Of a DNA stretch of 64,000 nucleotides, positions 37,849-50,116 are shown piece after piece. Position 1 is the first letter of the stretch. Each line of letters starts with the position of its first letter. The notes beneath the pieces were generated by a model. It saw only the letters and a list, made by a program, of their open reading frames with translations, searched no databases and was not told where the DNA came from. The DNA is taken from positions 434,001-498,000 of the forward strand of contig NZ_CP096199.1 of assembly GCF_023195835.1 (NCBI RefSeq). Direction: 5' to 3'. A program made the translations under genes and the position numbers. This stretch comes from Vibrio sinaloensis (lineage in GTDB: Bacteria; Pseudomonadota; Gammaproteobacteria; Enterobacterales; Vibrionaceae).

Positions 37849-40635
37849 TTAGCTCTCTAAATAAGGTTTCGCACTGGCGACAACCTTTTCCATTTCATCT
37901 TGTAGCTCGAATAGCTCGGGCTCGATCTCTTCAATAGTAGCACCTGAACGCAGCGCTTTTTCAATCGCGGCACAGACACTTTTTAATCGAGGCACGCCGC
38001 AGTAGGAGCTGCTACCATGCAACTTATGCACGTAGTGAATCAACTGTTCGATATCACAATGCTCATCTTCCAACGCGCCTTCAACCATAGCGTTGACTTC
38101 TGGAATGTAGTCCACCAGCATCTGCAACATATCGCGAGCCAAATCCTCTTTGTTGGCTGACTGCTTCAAAGCGGCTTGCCAATCGATAATCATGGTGTTG
38201 CGCTCGTTATTCACTGCGGTTTCATCAGCGGGGATGTCCATTTGCGCTGAGCTGATATCGAGCTTCTGCAGCGCTTGTTGACTAATATGAGGGCTCCAGT
38301 GCATCAAGACTTGTTGCAAGATATGCTCTTCAATTGGCTTGGTTAAGTAGTCGTCCATCCCGGCATTGAGTAAGCGATCCCGTTCACCACTCATTGCATG
38401 CGCCGTTACCGCGATCACCGGAGTTTCGGCGTTGAGCGCGGTTTGTTTGATCTGATTACACGCAGTCACCCCATCCATGTGTGGCATCTGAATATCCATC
38501 AACACGATATCAAACTTTTGTGTTTGCGCTTGCTGCACCGCATCCACACCATTGGTACAGGTGATGACCCGTTCAACACGCTCTTGGAGCAAGGCGCTAA
38601 TCAGTTTGAGGTTAGCTGGGTTATCGTCCACGGCCATCACGGTGAGCGGTAGGGTCTCACTTTGCTCAGGAAGTGGCTCTAACAGCGGAACTCTCTCTTG
38701 ATTGGCCACGAGTGTTTGCAGCAACTTGCGGCGCGACAATGGCTTGGTAATACAGTGAATTGGGTATTTCTGAATCAGATGATCTGACAACGCCAGAGCG
38801 GTACTTGGGGTGCCGACCACCACATGGGCGGCGCAGTGCAGCGCATGTTCAACCCAAGCTTCAACGCTTGCGGTATCGTTGTCTCGATTCGGCGCTAGAT
38901 TGAGCAGCACGTAGTCATAATGTTCGACCTCTTCTGGCAGTGAGGAGCGATAGGTGACAACCAGCCCTTCTTGCGCTAGCGTTTGCTGTATCACCGAGGC
39001 CGCTTGCATGTTGGGTTCAACCAGAAGCAAACTGCGCTGACGTAGAGATTGTGTCTCCAGTAATTCGCTGACTGGCATATCAGTGGCACTTAAGCGCAGA
39101 GTAAACCAGAACGTCGAGCCTTGGTGCAGACGACTGGTTAAACTGATCTCACCGCCCATTTGGCTAACCAGTTTTTGAGTAATAACCAAGCCCAAACCAG
39201 TACCGCCGTAACGGCGTGAGATGCTGGCATCGGCTTGACTAAAGGCTTGGAACAGCTGTGATTGTTGGCGCTCAGAAATGCCGATCCCTGTATCGCGCAC
39301 CATAAATTGCAGTTCGATCAAATCATCACGCTGGGAGCGCAGCTCTACACTGATATCGATGTTGCCGCGTTCGGTAAACTTAATCGAGTTACCCACTAGG
39401 TTGGTCAATACTTGCTGAATTCGCAGTGGGTCGCCAACTAAACCTGGCGGGATCTTTGGATCTATCTTCAGGGTCAGCTCTAACCCTTTTTCATGCGCGC
39501 TGGTGGCTTGCAGGCTTACTACTTCTTCGAGAGAGCCTTGGAAGTCGAACGGGATATTCTCCAACGCGAGCTTGCCGGCCTCTAGCTTAGAGAAGTCGAG
39601 AATATCATTAATGATATTGAGTAAGTTCTTGGCGGATTTTTCGATGGTCTGTAGATAGTCTGTTTGGCTATTGGTCAAGGTGGTTTTGAGCATCTGACGA
39701 GTAAAGCCAATCACGCCATTCAGAGGAGTACGCAGCTCGTGCGACATGTTGGCAAGAAACTCAGATTTAACACGCGCTGCTTCCTGAGCGCGCTTTTTCG
39801 CGATATCGAGCTCGACGTTTTGGATTTCGAGCTGCTCCAATGTTTCTCGTAGGTCGGAGGTCGCCTGATCGATACTGTGCTGCATTTCGACGTGGTATTC
39901 CGACAACGAGACCGCCATCGCGTTGATACCATTTTTCAGCGAGTCCAGCTCTCCGTGCATTTTGCCTTCTATTCGCACGTCCAAATGACCTCGGCGAATT
40001 CGGTCGACCATATTTTTCATATGTGAGATGGGGCGGGTAACGTCGTGCATTAGCCGATAGGCAAACATCGCTGATAATCCCAAGCCAATTAACAGCACCA
40101 AGCACGCCGAGAATATCTCTTGATACTGCTGTAAGCGCAGTGATGAGAGATCCAGCTCAATGGCAACATAACCGAGCGCAGGGTTGGCGTTTTGTCCTCG
40201 CATGGTCGCGACAACGCCCGATTCTGCAATGATCGGTGCGCGTAAAATAAGGGTGTTCTTATCTAAATCAGAGCTAACCAGCATCGGAATCGGCGCATCT
40301 TTAGGAAAAGTCAGAAGCTCAAAGTTTGGGTGAAAGTTGGAGGTGACGAACAGTTCATGACTGTAATCGAACACAGCAATACTGCGTACGAACTTAGAGT
40401 TTTTGCGGTGCGCATAGCTGATAATGCGACGCACTGATTCGCGACTATTGTTCTTCAGGCCGTCTTCGCTGGCAATGGCGAGCGGTTCAATAATGTTCAA
40501 GCCAGAATTGACGACTTGGGTCTCGAGGTCGTGATAGCGATTAAACGAGAAAAATGCACTCAAAAGCAATCCAATGATCAGGGTTGGAGCTAAAGTGAGA
40601 GTAATTACGCGAGCGCGCAAGCCATATCTGGTCAT
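37849..40635 (-). CDS. barA: Hybrid sensor kinase BarA (VarS)
   Basis: A 928-residue tripartite sensor kinase (918 in E. coli). In order: transmembrane helix (about 10-30), periplasmic domain, second helix (about 170-190), HAMP, HisKA with ANMSHELRTPLNGVIGF (His near 300), HATPase, receiver domain with VMAVDDNPANLKL and DIVLMDIQMPHMDG (about 665-785) and a C-terminal HPt domain with HKLHGSSSYCG (about 870). It phosphorylates the UvrY/VarA response regulator, which activates the Csr small RNAs; in Vibrio cholerae the pair is called VarS/VarA. Divergent from rlmD, as in E. coli. Confidence 0.96.
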   Translation of the reverse strand: MTRYGLRARVITLTLAPTLIIGLLLSAFFSFNRYHDLETQVVNSGLNIIEPLAIASEDGLKNNSRESVRRIISYAHRKNSKFVRSIAVFDYSHELFVTSNFHPNFELLTFPKDAPIPMLVSSDLDKNTLILRAPIIAESGVVATMRGQNANPALGYVAIELDLSSLRLQQYQEIFSACLVLLIGLGLSAMFAYRLMHDVTRPISHMKNMVDRIRRGHLDVRIEGKMHGELDSLKNGINAMAVSLSEYHVEMQHSIDQATSDLRETLEQLEIQNVELDIAKKRAQEAARVKSEFLANMSHELRTPLNGVIGFTRQMLKTTLTNSQTDYLQTIEKSAKNLLNIINDILDFSKLEAGKLALENIPFDFQGSLEEVVSLQATSAHEKGLELTLKIDPKIPPGLVGDPLRIQQVLTNLVGNSIKFTERGNIDISVELRSQRDDLIELQFMVRDTGIGISERQQSQLFQAFSQADASISRRYGGTGLGLVITQKLVSQMGGEISLTSRLHQGSTFWFTLRLSATDMPVSELLETQSLRQRSLLLVEPNMQAASVIQQTLAQEGLVVTYRSSLPEEVEHYDYVLLNLAPNRDNDTASVEAWVEHALHCAAHVVVGTPSTALALSDHLIQKYPIHCITKPLSRRKLLQTLVANQERVPLLEPLPEQSETLPLTVMAVDDNPANLKLISALLQERVERVITCTNGVDAVQQAQTQKFDIVLMDIQMPHMDGVTACNQIKQTALNAETPVIAVTAHAMSGERDRLLNAGMDDYLTKPIEEHILQQVLMHWSPHISQQALQKLDISSAQMDIPADETAVNNERNTMIIDWQAALKQSANKEDLARDMLQMLVDYIPEVNAMVEGALEDEHCDIEQLIHYVHKLHGSSSYCGVPRLKSVCAAIEKALRSGATIEEIEPELFELQDEMEKVVASAKPYLES

Positions 40636-40814
40636 TATTGTCTAAACATCGTGGTGTGGATATGGGAAAATAGTCGCAATAAAAAGATGAGACTGCCGAA
40701 TGGTTAAGCATAATCAACTCGGTCGGCTCAGACAATGATTCAGGCACAAAAGCTGGCACGTAAGCACTTTTTCGAGCAATTGGCCGTTTGGCCCCATCAA
40801 CACAGGCAACCACT

Positions 40815-42134
40815 ATGGCGCGTTTTTTCCAAGCTAAGAAGAAAACTCAACTCAACACTAAGCACCAGTTATTCACTATTGAAAAGCTCGATCACCACGG
40901 TGCCGGCATCGCTTATCAAAACAGAAAACCGGTGTTTATTGAGGGCGGATTGCCGGGGGAGCAGGTACTGGCTCAACTGACCGAGAGTAAGAGTAAGTAT
41001 GCACGCGCTAACCTGATCAAGGTGCAAAAAGCCAGTGAGCAACGTGTTGAGCCCATTTGTGCTTACTATCAAGAGTGTGGCGGCTGCAATATGCAGCATC
41101 TCGATATCGAGTCACAACGCGCCTACAAGCAGCAGACGCTTAGCCAACTGATGGCCAAGTTTGCTGGGCAGAGTATTGACCCTGAAGCGCCAGTGGTTGG
41201 CCCGCAACAAGGCTATCGCCGCCGTACCCGCATCAGCATCAAGCTCAACAAGCGCACGCAACAGATGGAGTTTGGTTTTCGTAAAAAACACAGCCAAGAA
41301 ATAGTGACGGTTGACGCCTGTCCGATCTTGGATTTGGAGCTCAGTCAGTTAATTGCGCCATTACATAAGCTGTTGCAAAGCTTTGCCAATCAGCAGCGGT
41401 TAGGACATGTAGAGCTGGTCAAAGGTGACAACACTAAGGTCATCGTGTTGCGTCATCTAAAATCGCTCACTGAGTCGGAACAGCAATTGCTGCAACAGTT
41501 TGCTGAGCAGCATCAAGCGACACTATACCTGATGCCCCAGGCTGAGCAGTTGCATCGAGTGGTGGGTGAACGCCCCTATTATCAGGAGTCGGGGGTGACG
41601 ATTCCGTTTGAACCAAATAACTTTATTCAGGTCAACCAAAGCGTCAACCATGGCATGGTAAGCCAAGCTCTCGCATGGTTAGAGCTTAAGCCGCAAGATC
41701 GTGTGCTTGACCTTTTCTGCGGCCTTGGAAATTTCAGCTTACCGCTAGCACAAAGTGTGTCACAGGTAGTGGGAGTTGAAGGTGTGGATGAGATGGTTAA
41801 CAAGGCAAGCGCCAACGCCCGACTCAATCATGTCGAAAATGCGCGTTTTTACCAGGCAAATTTAGAACAAGATGTCTCTGGTCTGCCCTGGACAGCAGAA
41901 AAATTTGATAAAATACTGCTCGATCCTGCCAGGGCTGGTGCCAGTGGTATCATTGATCAAGTTGCGTCGCTAGGCGCGCATCGAGTGGTCTATGTCTCAT
42001 GTAACCCAGCGACGTTAGCTCGAGATTCACAAAGCTTACTAAAACAAGGCTTCAAATTACAAAAATTAGGTATGCTCGATATGTTCCCGCATACAAGCCA
42101 TTTAGAATCAATGGCGCTCTTTGTAAAGGATTAA
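40815..42134 (+). CDS. rlmD: 23S rRNA m5U1939 methyltransferase
   Basis: A 439-residue SAM-dependent methyltransferase. An N-terminal TRAM domain (about residues 15-70) is followed by Fe-S cysteines [10 protein letters not shown] (about 81-90) and VDACPIL (about 169), then the SAM-binding [15 protein letters not shown] motif (about 298-312) and the catalytic [13 protein letters not shown] motif (Cys near 396). Modifies U1939 of the 23S rRNA. The ATG at 40815 is preferred; in-frame codons further upstream overlap the promoter region. Confidence 0.96.
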   Translation: MARFFQAKKKTQLNTKHQLFTIEKLDHHGAGIAYQNRKPVFIEGGLPGEQVLAQLTESKSKYARANLIKVQKASEQRVEPICAYYQECGGCNMQHLDIESQRAYKQQTLSQLMAKFAGQSIDPEAPVVGPQQGYRRRTRISIKLNKRTQQMEFGFRKKHSQEIVTVDACPILDLELSQLIAPLHKLLQSFANQQRLGHVELVKGDNTKVIVLRHLKSLTESEQQLLQQFAEQHQATLYLMPQAEQLHRVVGERPYYQESGVTIPFEPNNFIQVNQSVNHGMVSQALAWLELKPQDRVLDLFCGLGNFSLPLAQSVSQVVGVEGVDEMVNKASANARLNHVENARFYQANLEQDVSGLPWTAEKFDKILLDPARAGASGIIDQVASLGAHRVVYVSCNPATLARDSQSLLKQGFKLQKLGMLDMFPHTSHLESMALFVKD

Positions 42135-42205
42135 AAGAACGGCTCGAGTCGCTGCACAGCTGACGCCGAGTGGTTCAAAAATAGAAAGATAACAGGACGA
42201 AAATA

Positions 42206-44425
42206 ATGGTTGCGGTCAGAAGCGCACATTTAAATCAAGACGAACAGTTTGAGCTAGATAAGTGGATCGATAGTCTTCATCAAGATCCCAAGGTTTCCAA
42301 GCGCTTAAAAGAAGTTTACCTCAAGAGTGAAGCCATTCTAAAAGATAACGATCAGGGGCCACTGCTGCTATGGCGCGGGCGTGAAATGATCGAGATTCTT
42401 ATCACTCTATCGATGGATAAAGCCACATTGGTTGCGGCGCTATTGTTCCCCATAGTGTCAAGTGGCGCTTACCCGCGAGCTCAGTTCGAAGAAGATTTCG
42501 GCAAAGAAACCATCAAACTCATCGATGGTGTCGAAGAGATGGCTGCACTTGGCCAACTGAACGTGACCCTAGAGGGAAGCGCCGCTTCATCTCAAGTGGA
42601 CAACGTGCGTCGCATGTTATTGGCTATGGTCGATGACTTTCGCTGTGTGATCATCAAGCTGGCTGAGCGTATTGCTAATTTGGTTGAGGTTAAAAAAGCG
42701 CCAGATGAGGTGCGCCGCGCGGCTGCGCAAGAGTGTGCCAATATTTATGCGCCACTCGCCAATCGTCTGGGTATCGGTCAGCTCAAATGGGAAATGGAAG
42801 ACTATGCGTTCCGTTACCAGCAGCCAGATACTTACAAGCAGATCGCCAAACAGCTTTCTGAGCGCCGAATCGTGCGCGAGCAGTACATTAAAAACTTTGT
42901 CGATGATCTGACGGCGGAAATGAAAGCGCTGGGCATCAACGCTGAAGTGAGTGGGCGGCCAAAGCATATTTACAGTATTTGGCGCAAGATGCAGAAAAAA
43001 GGCTTAGCGTTTGATGAGCTGTTTGATGTGCGAGCGGTGCGGATTATCGCCGATAAACTGCAAGACTGTTATGCCGCACTGGGCACGGTGCACACTAAAT
43101 ACAAGCACTTGCCTAGTGAGTTTGACGATTACGTCGCCAACCCTAAGCCGAATGGCTATCAATCGATTCATACCGTGATTTTAGGCCCGGAAGGCAAAAC
43201 GATTGAGATCCAGATTCGCACTAAAGACATGCACGAAGACTCAGAGTTGGGCGTTGCTGCGCACTGGAAATATAAAGAGGGCGGTGGCGGTCGCAGCGGC
43301 TACGATGAGAAAATTACTTGGCTGCGTAAACTTCTCGATTGGCAAGAGGAGATGTCTGACTCGGGCGAAATGTTGGATGAACTGCGCAGTCAGGTGTTTG
43401 ATGACCGCGTTTACGCCTTTACCCCGCGTGGTGATGTCGTTGACCTGCCAATGGGAGCGACGCCTCTCGACTTTGCTTACCACATCCACTCAGAAGTGGG
43501 TCACCGTTGTATCGGAGCCAAAGTCGGCGGTCGTATTGTTCCCTTTACCCATAAGTTGCAGATGGGCGATCAGGTTGAAATCATTACATCGAAAGAGCCG
43601 AATCCGTCACGCGATTGGCTTAACCCCAATATGGGTTTTGTTACCTCTGGTCGAGCTCGGGCGAAAATCAACGCCTGGTTCCGCAAGCAGTCTCGAGAGA
43701 AAAACCTCGAGGCGGGGCGTGAAATTTTAGAGGATGAACTGGCCAAAATAGGCGCTACCCTGAAAGATGCGGAGCACTATGCGCTGAAACGGTTTAACGT
43801 CAATAGTGCCGATGAGCTGTATGTCGGCGTGGGCAGCGGCGACCTGCGTATCAACCAAATCATTAATCATATTAATGCCTTGGTAAACAAACCCACAGCG
43901 GAAGAAGAAGACAAGCAAGCTCTGGAAAAACTTCAAGAAGCCGTTAATAAAGCACCGGCGCAAAGCCGCCCGAAAAAAGATGCCGTCGTGGTTGAAGGGG
44001 TCGATAACCTCATGACCCACCTGGCTCGCTGTTGTCAGCCGATCCCTGGCGATGATATTTGTGGCTATATCACTCAAGGTCGGGGCATTTCAGTGCATCG
44101 AAGTGATTGTGAGCAGTTGGAAGAGCTGCGTCATCACGCACCGGAGCGTATTATTGACACCGTTTGGGGTAGTGGTTTTGTCGGCTCCTATATTCTCACT
44201 GTGCGCGTTGAGGCCATGGAGCGCAGTGGATTGCTTAAAGACATCACCACGCTGTTTGCCAATGAAAAAATCAAAGTAACCAGTATGAAAAACCGGGTCG
44301 ATTATCGTCGTCAACTGGCCATTATGGATTTTGACCTTGAAGTGACCAATATTGAAATCTTACAACGGGTTTCGAAGCGGGTAGAGCAGATCCGCGATGT
44401 TATGTCGGTCAAGCGTTTGGGTTAG
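42206..44425 (+). CDS. relA: (p)ppGpp synthetase RelA
   Basis: A 739-residue long RSH protein (744 in E. coli). The N-terminal HD domain lacks the HD active-site residues, so it should only synthesise (p)ppGpp. The synthetase domain contains SIWRKMQKKG and EFDDYVANPKPNGYQS (about 305-320); EFDD is the RelA-type ExDD motif, versus RxKD in SpoT. TGS (about 405-465), a helical region and a C-terminal ACT domain follow. Activated by uncharged tRNA on stalled ribosomes. Located between rlmD and mazG, as in E. coli, but without mazEF. Confidence 0.97.
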   Translation: MVAVRSAHLNQDEQFELDKWIDSLHQDPKVSKRLKEVYLKSEAILKDNDQGPLLLWRGREMIEILITLSMDKATLVAALLFPIVSSGAYPRAQFEEDFGKETIKLIDGVEEMAALGQLNVTLEGSAASSQVDNVRRMLLAMVDDFRCVIIKLAERIANLVEVKKAPDEVRRAAAQECANIYAPLANRLGIGQLKWEMEDYAFRYQQPDTYKQIAKQLSERRIVREQYIKNFVDDLTAEMKALGINAEVSGRPKHIYSIWRKMQKKGLAFDELFDVRAVRIIADKLQDCYAALGTVHTKYKHLPSEFDDYVANPKPNGYQSIHTVILGPEGKTIEIQIRTKDMHEDSELGVAAHWKYKEGGGGRSGYDEKITWLRKLLDWQEEMSDSGEMLDELRSQVFDDRVYAFTPRGDVVDLPMGATPLDFAYHIHSEVGHRCIGAKVGGRIVPFTHKLQMGDQVEIITSKEPNPSRDWLNPNMGFVTSGRARAKINAWFRKQSREKNLEAGREILEDELAKIGATLKDAEHYALKRFNVNSADELYVGVGSGDLRINQIINHINALVNKPTAEEEDKQALEKLQEAVNKAPAQSRPKKDAVVVEGVDNLMTHLARCCQPIPGDDICGYITQGRGISVHRSDCEQLEELRHHAPERIIDTVWGSGFVGSYILTVRVEAMERSGLLKDITTLFANEKIKVTSMKNRVDYRRQLAIMDFDLEVTNIEILQRVSKRVEQIRDVMSVKRLG

Positions 44426-44529
44426 GTCGCGAAACAAAAATGTCATCCCTTCCTAGAAGGGGCACCTAAGTGGGTAGAGATTGCCACATTGAGCATGCTT
44501 TACGCTTGAAGATGGCAGAGAGCAAATAG

Positions 44530-44562
44530 AGGTGAGTGGTGTTTACCGCTCACCTTTTTCTT
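44530..44562 (+). terminator. relA terminator
   Basis: GGTGAG pairs with CTCACC, with an inner GGT/ACC step, and is followed by CTTTTTC. It lies about 105 bp after relA and 30 bp before the mazG start. Confidence 0.8.
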
Positions 44563-44592
44563 TTAGAAATAAAGGATCAAAGGAACAAGAAA

Positions 44593-45393
44593 ATGAGTCA
44601 TCCGATTGAACAGCTAGAACAGATCATGGCAAAGCTGCGCGATCCAGAAGGCGGTTGCCCTTGGGATCTGAAGCAGAATTTCGACACCATAGTGCCGCAC
44701 ACCATTGAAGAAACCTATGAAGTGGTGGATGCCATTCAAAATCGTGATTGGCCCAATCTCAAAGAAGAGCTTGGTGACTTGCTGTTTCAGGTGATTTTCT
44801 ACAGCCAGTTAGCGAAAGAGCAGAACCTATTTGATTTTTCCGAGGTGGTTGAGGCCGTTAACGAAAAATTGACTCGCCGTCATCCGCATGTTTTTTCTGA
44901 TGCCGAGTTTGAAAGCGATGAGCAGATCAATGCTAACTGGGAAGCAGAGAAAGCCAAAGAAAAAGCCCAAGCAGGAAAAAGTGAACAAAGTATCCTAGAC
45001 TCTATACCAGTCTCTCTACCGGCACTTTCTCGTGCTACAAAGATACAGAAAAAGTGCGCAAAATTTGGCTTTGATTGGGACTCGATCGGACCAGTCGTCG
45101 AAAAAGTGCAAGAAGAGATTGAAGAGGTGCTAGACGAAGCTCTACAGGTATCACCCGAACAGGAAAAAGTCGAATTAGAGCTGGGGGATTTGCTGTTTGC
45201 CTGTGTCAACTTATCTCGTCATTTAGGCGCAAATCCGGAAGTCGCTTTAAACAAAGCGAATTTAAAATTTGCACGTCGATTCCGTCAAGTGGAACAGAAA
45301 GTGGCGCAATCGGGTCGTAATCTCAGCGACTGCTCTTTGGAGCAATTAGAAGATTATTGGCAGCAAGTAAAGCGACTTGAGCCAGATTTGTAG
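44593..45393 (+). CDS. mazG: Nucleoside triphosphate pyrophosphohydrolase MazG
   Basis: A 266-residue protein (263 in E. coli) of tandem MazG domains. The first has CPWDLKQNFDTIVPHTIEE and EELGDLLFQV (about residues 19-70), the second EEIEEVLDE and LELGDLLFACVNLSRH (about 170-215); the ExxE/ED motif binds Mg. It hydrolyses NTPs and dNTPs to NMPs and is linked in E. coli to ppGpp level control. The ATG at 44593 has AAAGGAAC upstream. No mazE/mazF toxin-antitoxin genes are between relA and mazG. Confidence 0.95.
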   Translation: MSHPIEQLEQIMAKLRDPEGGCPWDLKQNFDTIVPHTIEETYEVVDAIQNRDWPNLKEELGDLLFQVIFYSQLAKEQNLFDFSEVVEAVNEKLTRRHPHVFSDAEFESDEQINANWEAEKAKEKAQAGKSEQSILDSIPVSLPALSRATKIQKKCAKFGFDWDSIGPVVEKVQEEIEEVLDEALQVSPEQEKVELELGDLLFACVNLSRHLGANPEVALNKANLKFARRFRQVEQKVAQSGRNLSDCSLEQLEDYWQQVKRLEPDL

Positions 45394-45502
45394 GTGCATT
45401 TAGCGGATGCTTTTTATGAGACAAATGTGACTCAGAACAAAATCTCGATGTCTGTTTTCTCTTTGTGCAGTTTGATTTGAAGCAAAAAATAAAAAATTGC
45501 AG

Positions 45503-48623
<3,121 letters not shown>

Positions 48624-48658
48624 TTCTTAGTTGAATTAATCGCTTAACTTAAGCTTTT

Positions 48659-48695
48659 AAAAAAACGCCTCCGGTTTCGGGGGCGTTTTTGTTTG
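48659..48695 (+). terminator. eno terminator
   Basis: AAAAACGCCTCC pairs with GGGGGCGTTTTT around GGTTTC, followed by T residues, 36 bp after eno. Confidence 0.9.
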
Positions 48696-48709
48696 TTGGT
48701 AGGTGTTCG

Positions 48710-48806
48710 TCATTCCAGAAATGAGGAACGAATTATCTGGAATCTATTCACAGCGTGCGCTTTAGCTAGATTCTGAACTGCGGTCGTTCCTGCCTTTTTA
48801 GAATGA
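48710..48806. repeat. 97-bp imperfect palindromic repeat between eno and cca
   Basis: TCATTC at the left is inverted in GAATGA at the right, and AGGAACGA (left) matches TCGTTCCT (right); GGAATCTA and TAGATTC are also inverted. The sequence resembles the common intergenic GTCATTCC repeats of proteobacteria. It separates convergent eno and cca and contains no ORF. Confidence 0.75.
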
Positions 48807-48810
48807 TGGA

Positions 48811-50028
48811 CTAACCTTCAGAGGCTCTAATCGCCTCAACCCGGCGCTTTTCCATCTCAGCTCGAATATCCGCGCCTGTATACCCATCCTTAATAATGTC
48901 CTGAACATTGACGGACAGAGCAGCTCGATAGGCTTGCTCAAATAGCACCTTTTGAGGGTATTCAATCTGTCCATAGCCAGTTCGACCGCGGCTATCCGCC
49001 ATACAACACAGCAAAATGTCTTCTAGGCGGTCCGGTTTACGCCACACATCGAACTTGTTAAGTACTTTGAGCTTGGTTTCTGGGCGAAGCTCAGCGGCTC
49101 TATGAATGTTTGAGTGCTGCTCGCAAACCATCAGAGCCAGTTCTTTAAACTCGTTGGGGACACGGATACGCTCACACAGTTTTTTAATCAGTTTAAGCCC
49201 AGTATGACAATGCAGCTTATGGCTCGGCCACTCTGATTCTGGTGTTATACCTTTACCTAAATCATGCACCTGAGAAGCAAAACGAACCGGAAGGGAATCG
49301 CTCAATAGTGCGGCTTGTTTTGCTACAAGAAGGGTGTGAACGCCGGTATCAACCTCAGGATGCCACTTCTCTGGTTGTGGTACACCAAACAGGGCGTCGA
49401 TTTCTGGTAACACGATTTTTAGTGCGTCACACTGTTTTAGTACGTCGAGAAAGATCTGCGGATTACGGGTGGACAAGGATTTATGCCACTCCTGCCATAC
49501 GCGTTCAGGCGTTAAGTGTTCAAGCTCTCCTGAGTGGCTGATCTCACGCATCAGCTCTAACGTTTCTGGTGCAACGGTAAAACCCAAGTGGTGTAGTTTG
49601 GCGGCAAAACGGGCAACCCGCAGCACTCGTAGCGGATCCTCGATAAAAGCATCGGAAACGTGGCGTAGCAAGCGATCCTGCAAATCGGCCTGGCCATTAA
49701 ATGGATCGACAATGTTGCCGTACTGATCTTGCGCCATGGCATTGATGGTCAAGTCGCGTCGTTCAAGATCTTGCTCTAGGGTTACGTCCGGGGCAAAGTA
49801 ACAGTCGAAACCAGTGTAACCGCTTGAAGTTTTGCGTTCTGTGCGTGCTAGAGCGTGCTCCTGTTTGGTTTTTGGGTGAAGAAATACCGGAAAGTCTTTA
49901 CCCACAGGGGTATAGCCTAGAGCAATCAATTCGTCTGGTGTGGCGCCGACCACCACCCAGTCTTGATCGTAGACGTCAATATTTAACAACTGGTCGCGAA
50001 CGGCGCCACCAACAAGGTATCTTTGCAC
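48811..50028 (-). CDS. cca: Multifunctional CCA-adding protein
   Basis: A 405-residue tRNA nucleotidyltransferase (412 in E. coli) that builds and repairs the CCA end. The N-terminal YLVGGAVRDQLL (residues 4-15) and DQDWVVVG motif (about 21-28) are the class II nucleotidyltransferase core; RRDLTINAMA (about 90-99) and RVLRVARFAAKL follow. A C-terminal HD domain (QVHDLGKG, about 252-259) gives phosphatase/phosphodiesterase activity. Convergent with eno; the upstream 88-bp gap separates it from gspA. Confidence 0.97.
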   Translation of the reverse strand: MQRYLVGGAVRDQLLNIDVYDQDWVVVGATPDELIALGYTPVGKDFPVFLHPKTKQEHALARTERKTSSGYTGFDCYFAPDVTLEQDLERRDLTINAMAQDQYGNIVDPFNGQADLQDRLLRHVSDAFIEDPLRVLRVARFAAKLHHLGFTVAPETLELMREISHSGELEHLTPERVWQEWHKSLSTRNPQIFLDVLKQCDALKIVLPEIDALFGVPQPEKWHPEVDTGVHTLLVAKQAALLSDSLPVRFASQVHDLGKGITPESEWPSHKLHCHTGLKLIKKLCERIRVPNEFKELALMVCEQHSNIHRAAELRPETKLKVLNKFDVWRKPDRLEDILLCCMADSRGRTGYGQIEYPQKVLFEQAYRAALSVNVQDIIKDGYTGADIRAEMEKRRVEAIRASEG

Positions 50029-50116
50029 CTAGCTCTCCCTTTTACTTATCTGATCATTGGCTAATCGTGCCAGCAATGGTACTTTCCTTAGCAACAAATG
50101 CCCAGAGACGAGAAGT

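Noticed and set aside
37829..37860. Terminator between acpS and barA
   Set aside because: The inverted repeat TTAGAGAG/CTCTCTAA is AT-rich with a 16-nt loop and lacks T runs; noted only in the acpS entry.
44426..44592. MazEF toxin-antitoxin between relA and mazG
   Set aside because: The 167-bp gap is too short and holds only a terminator; mazG alone is present.
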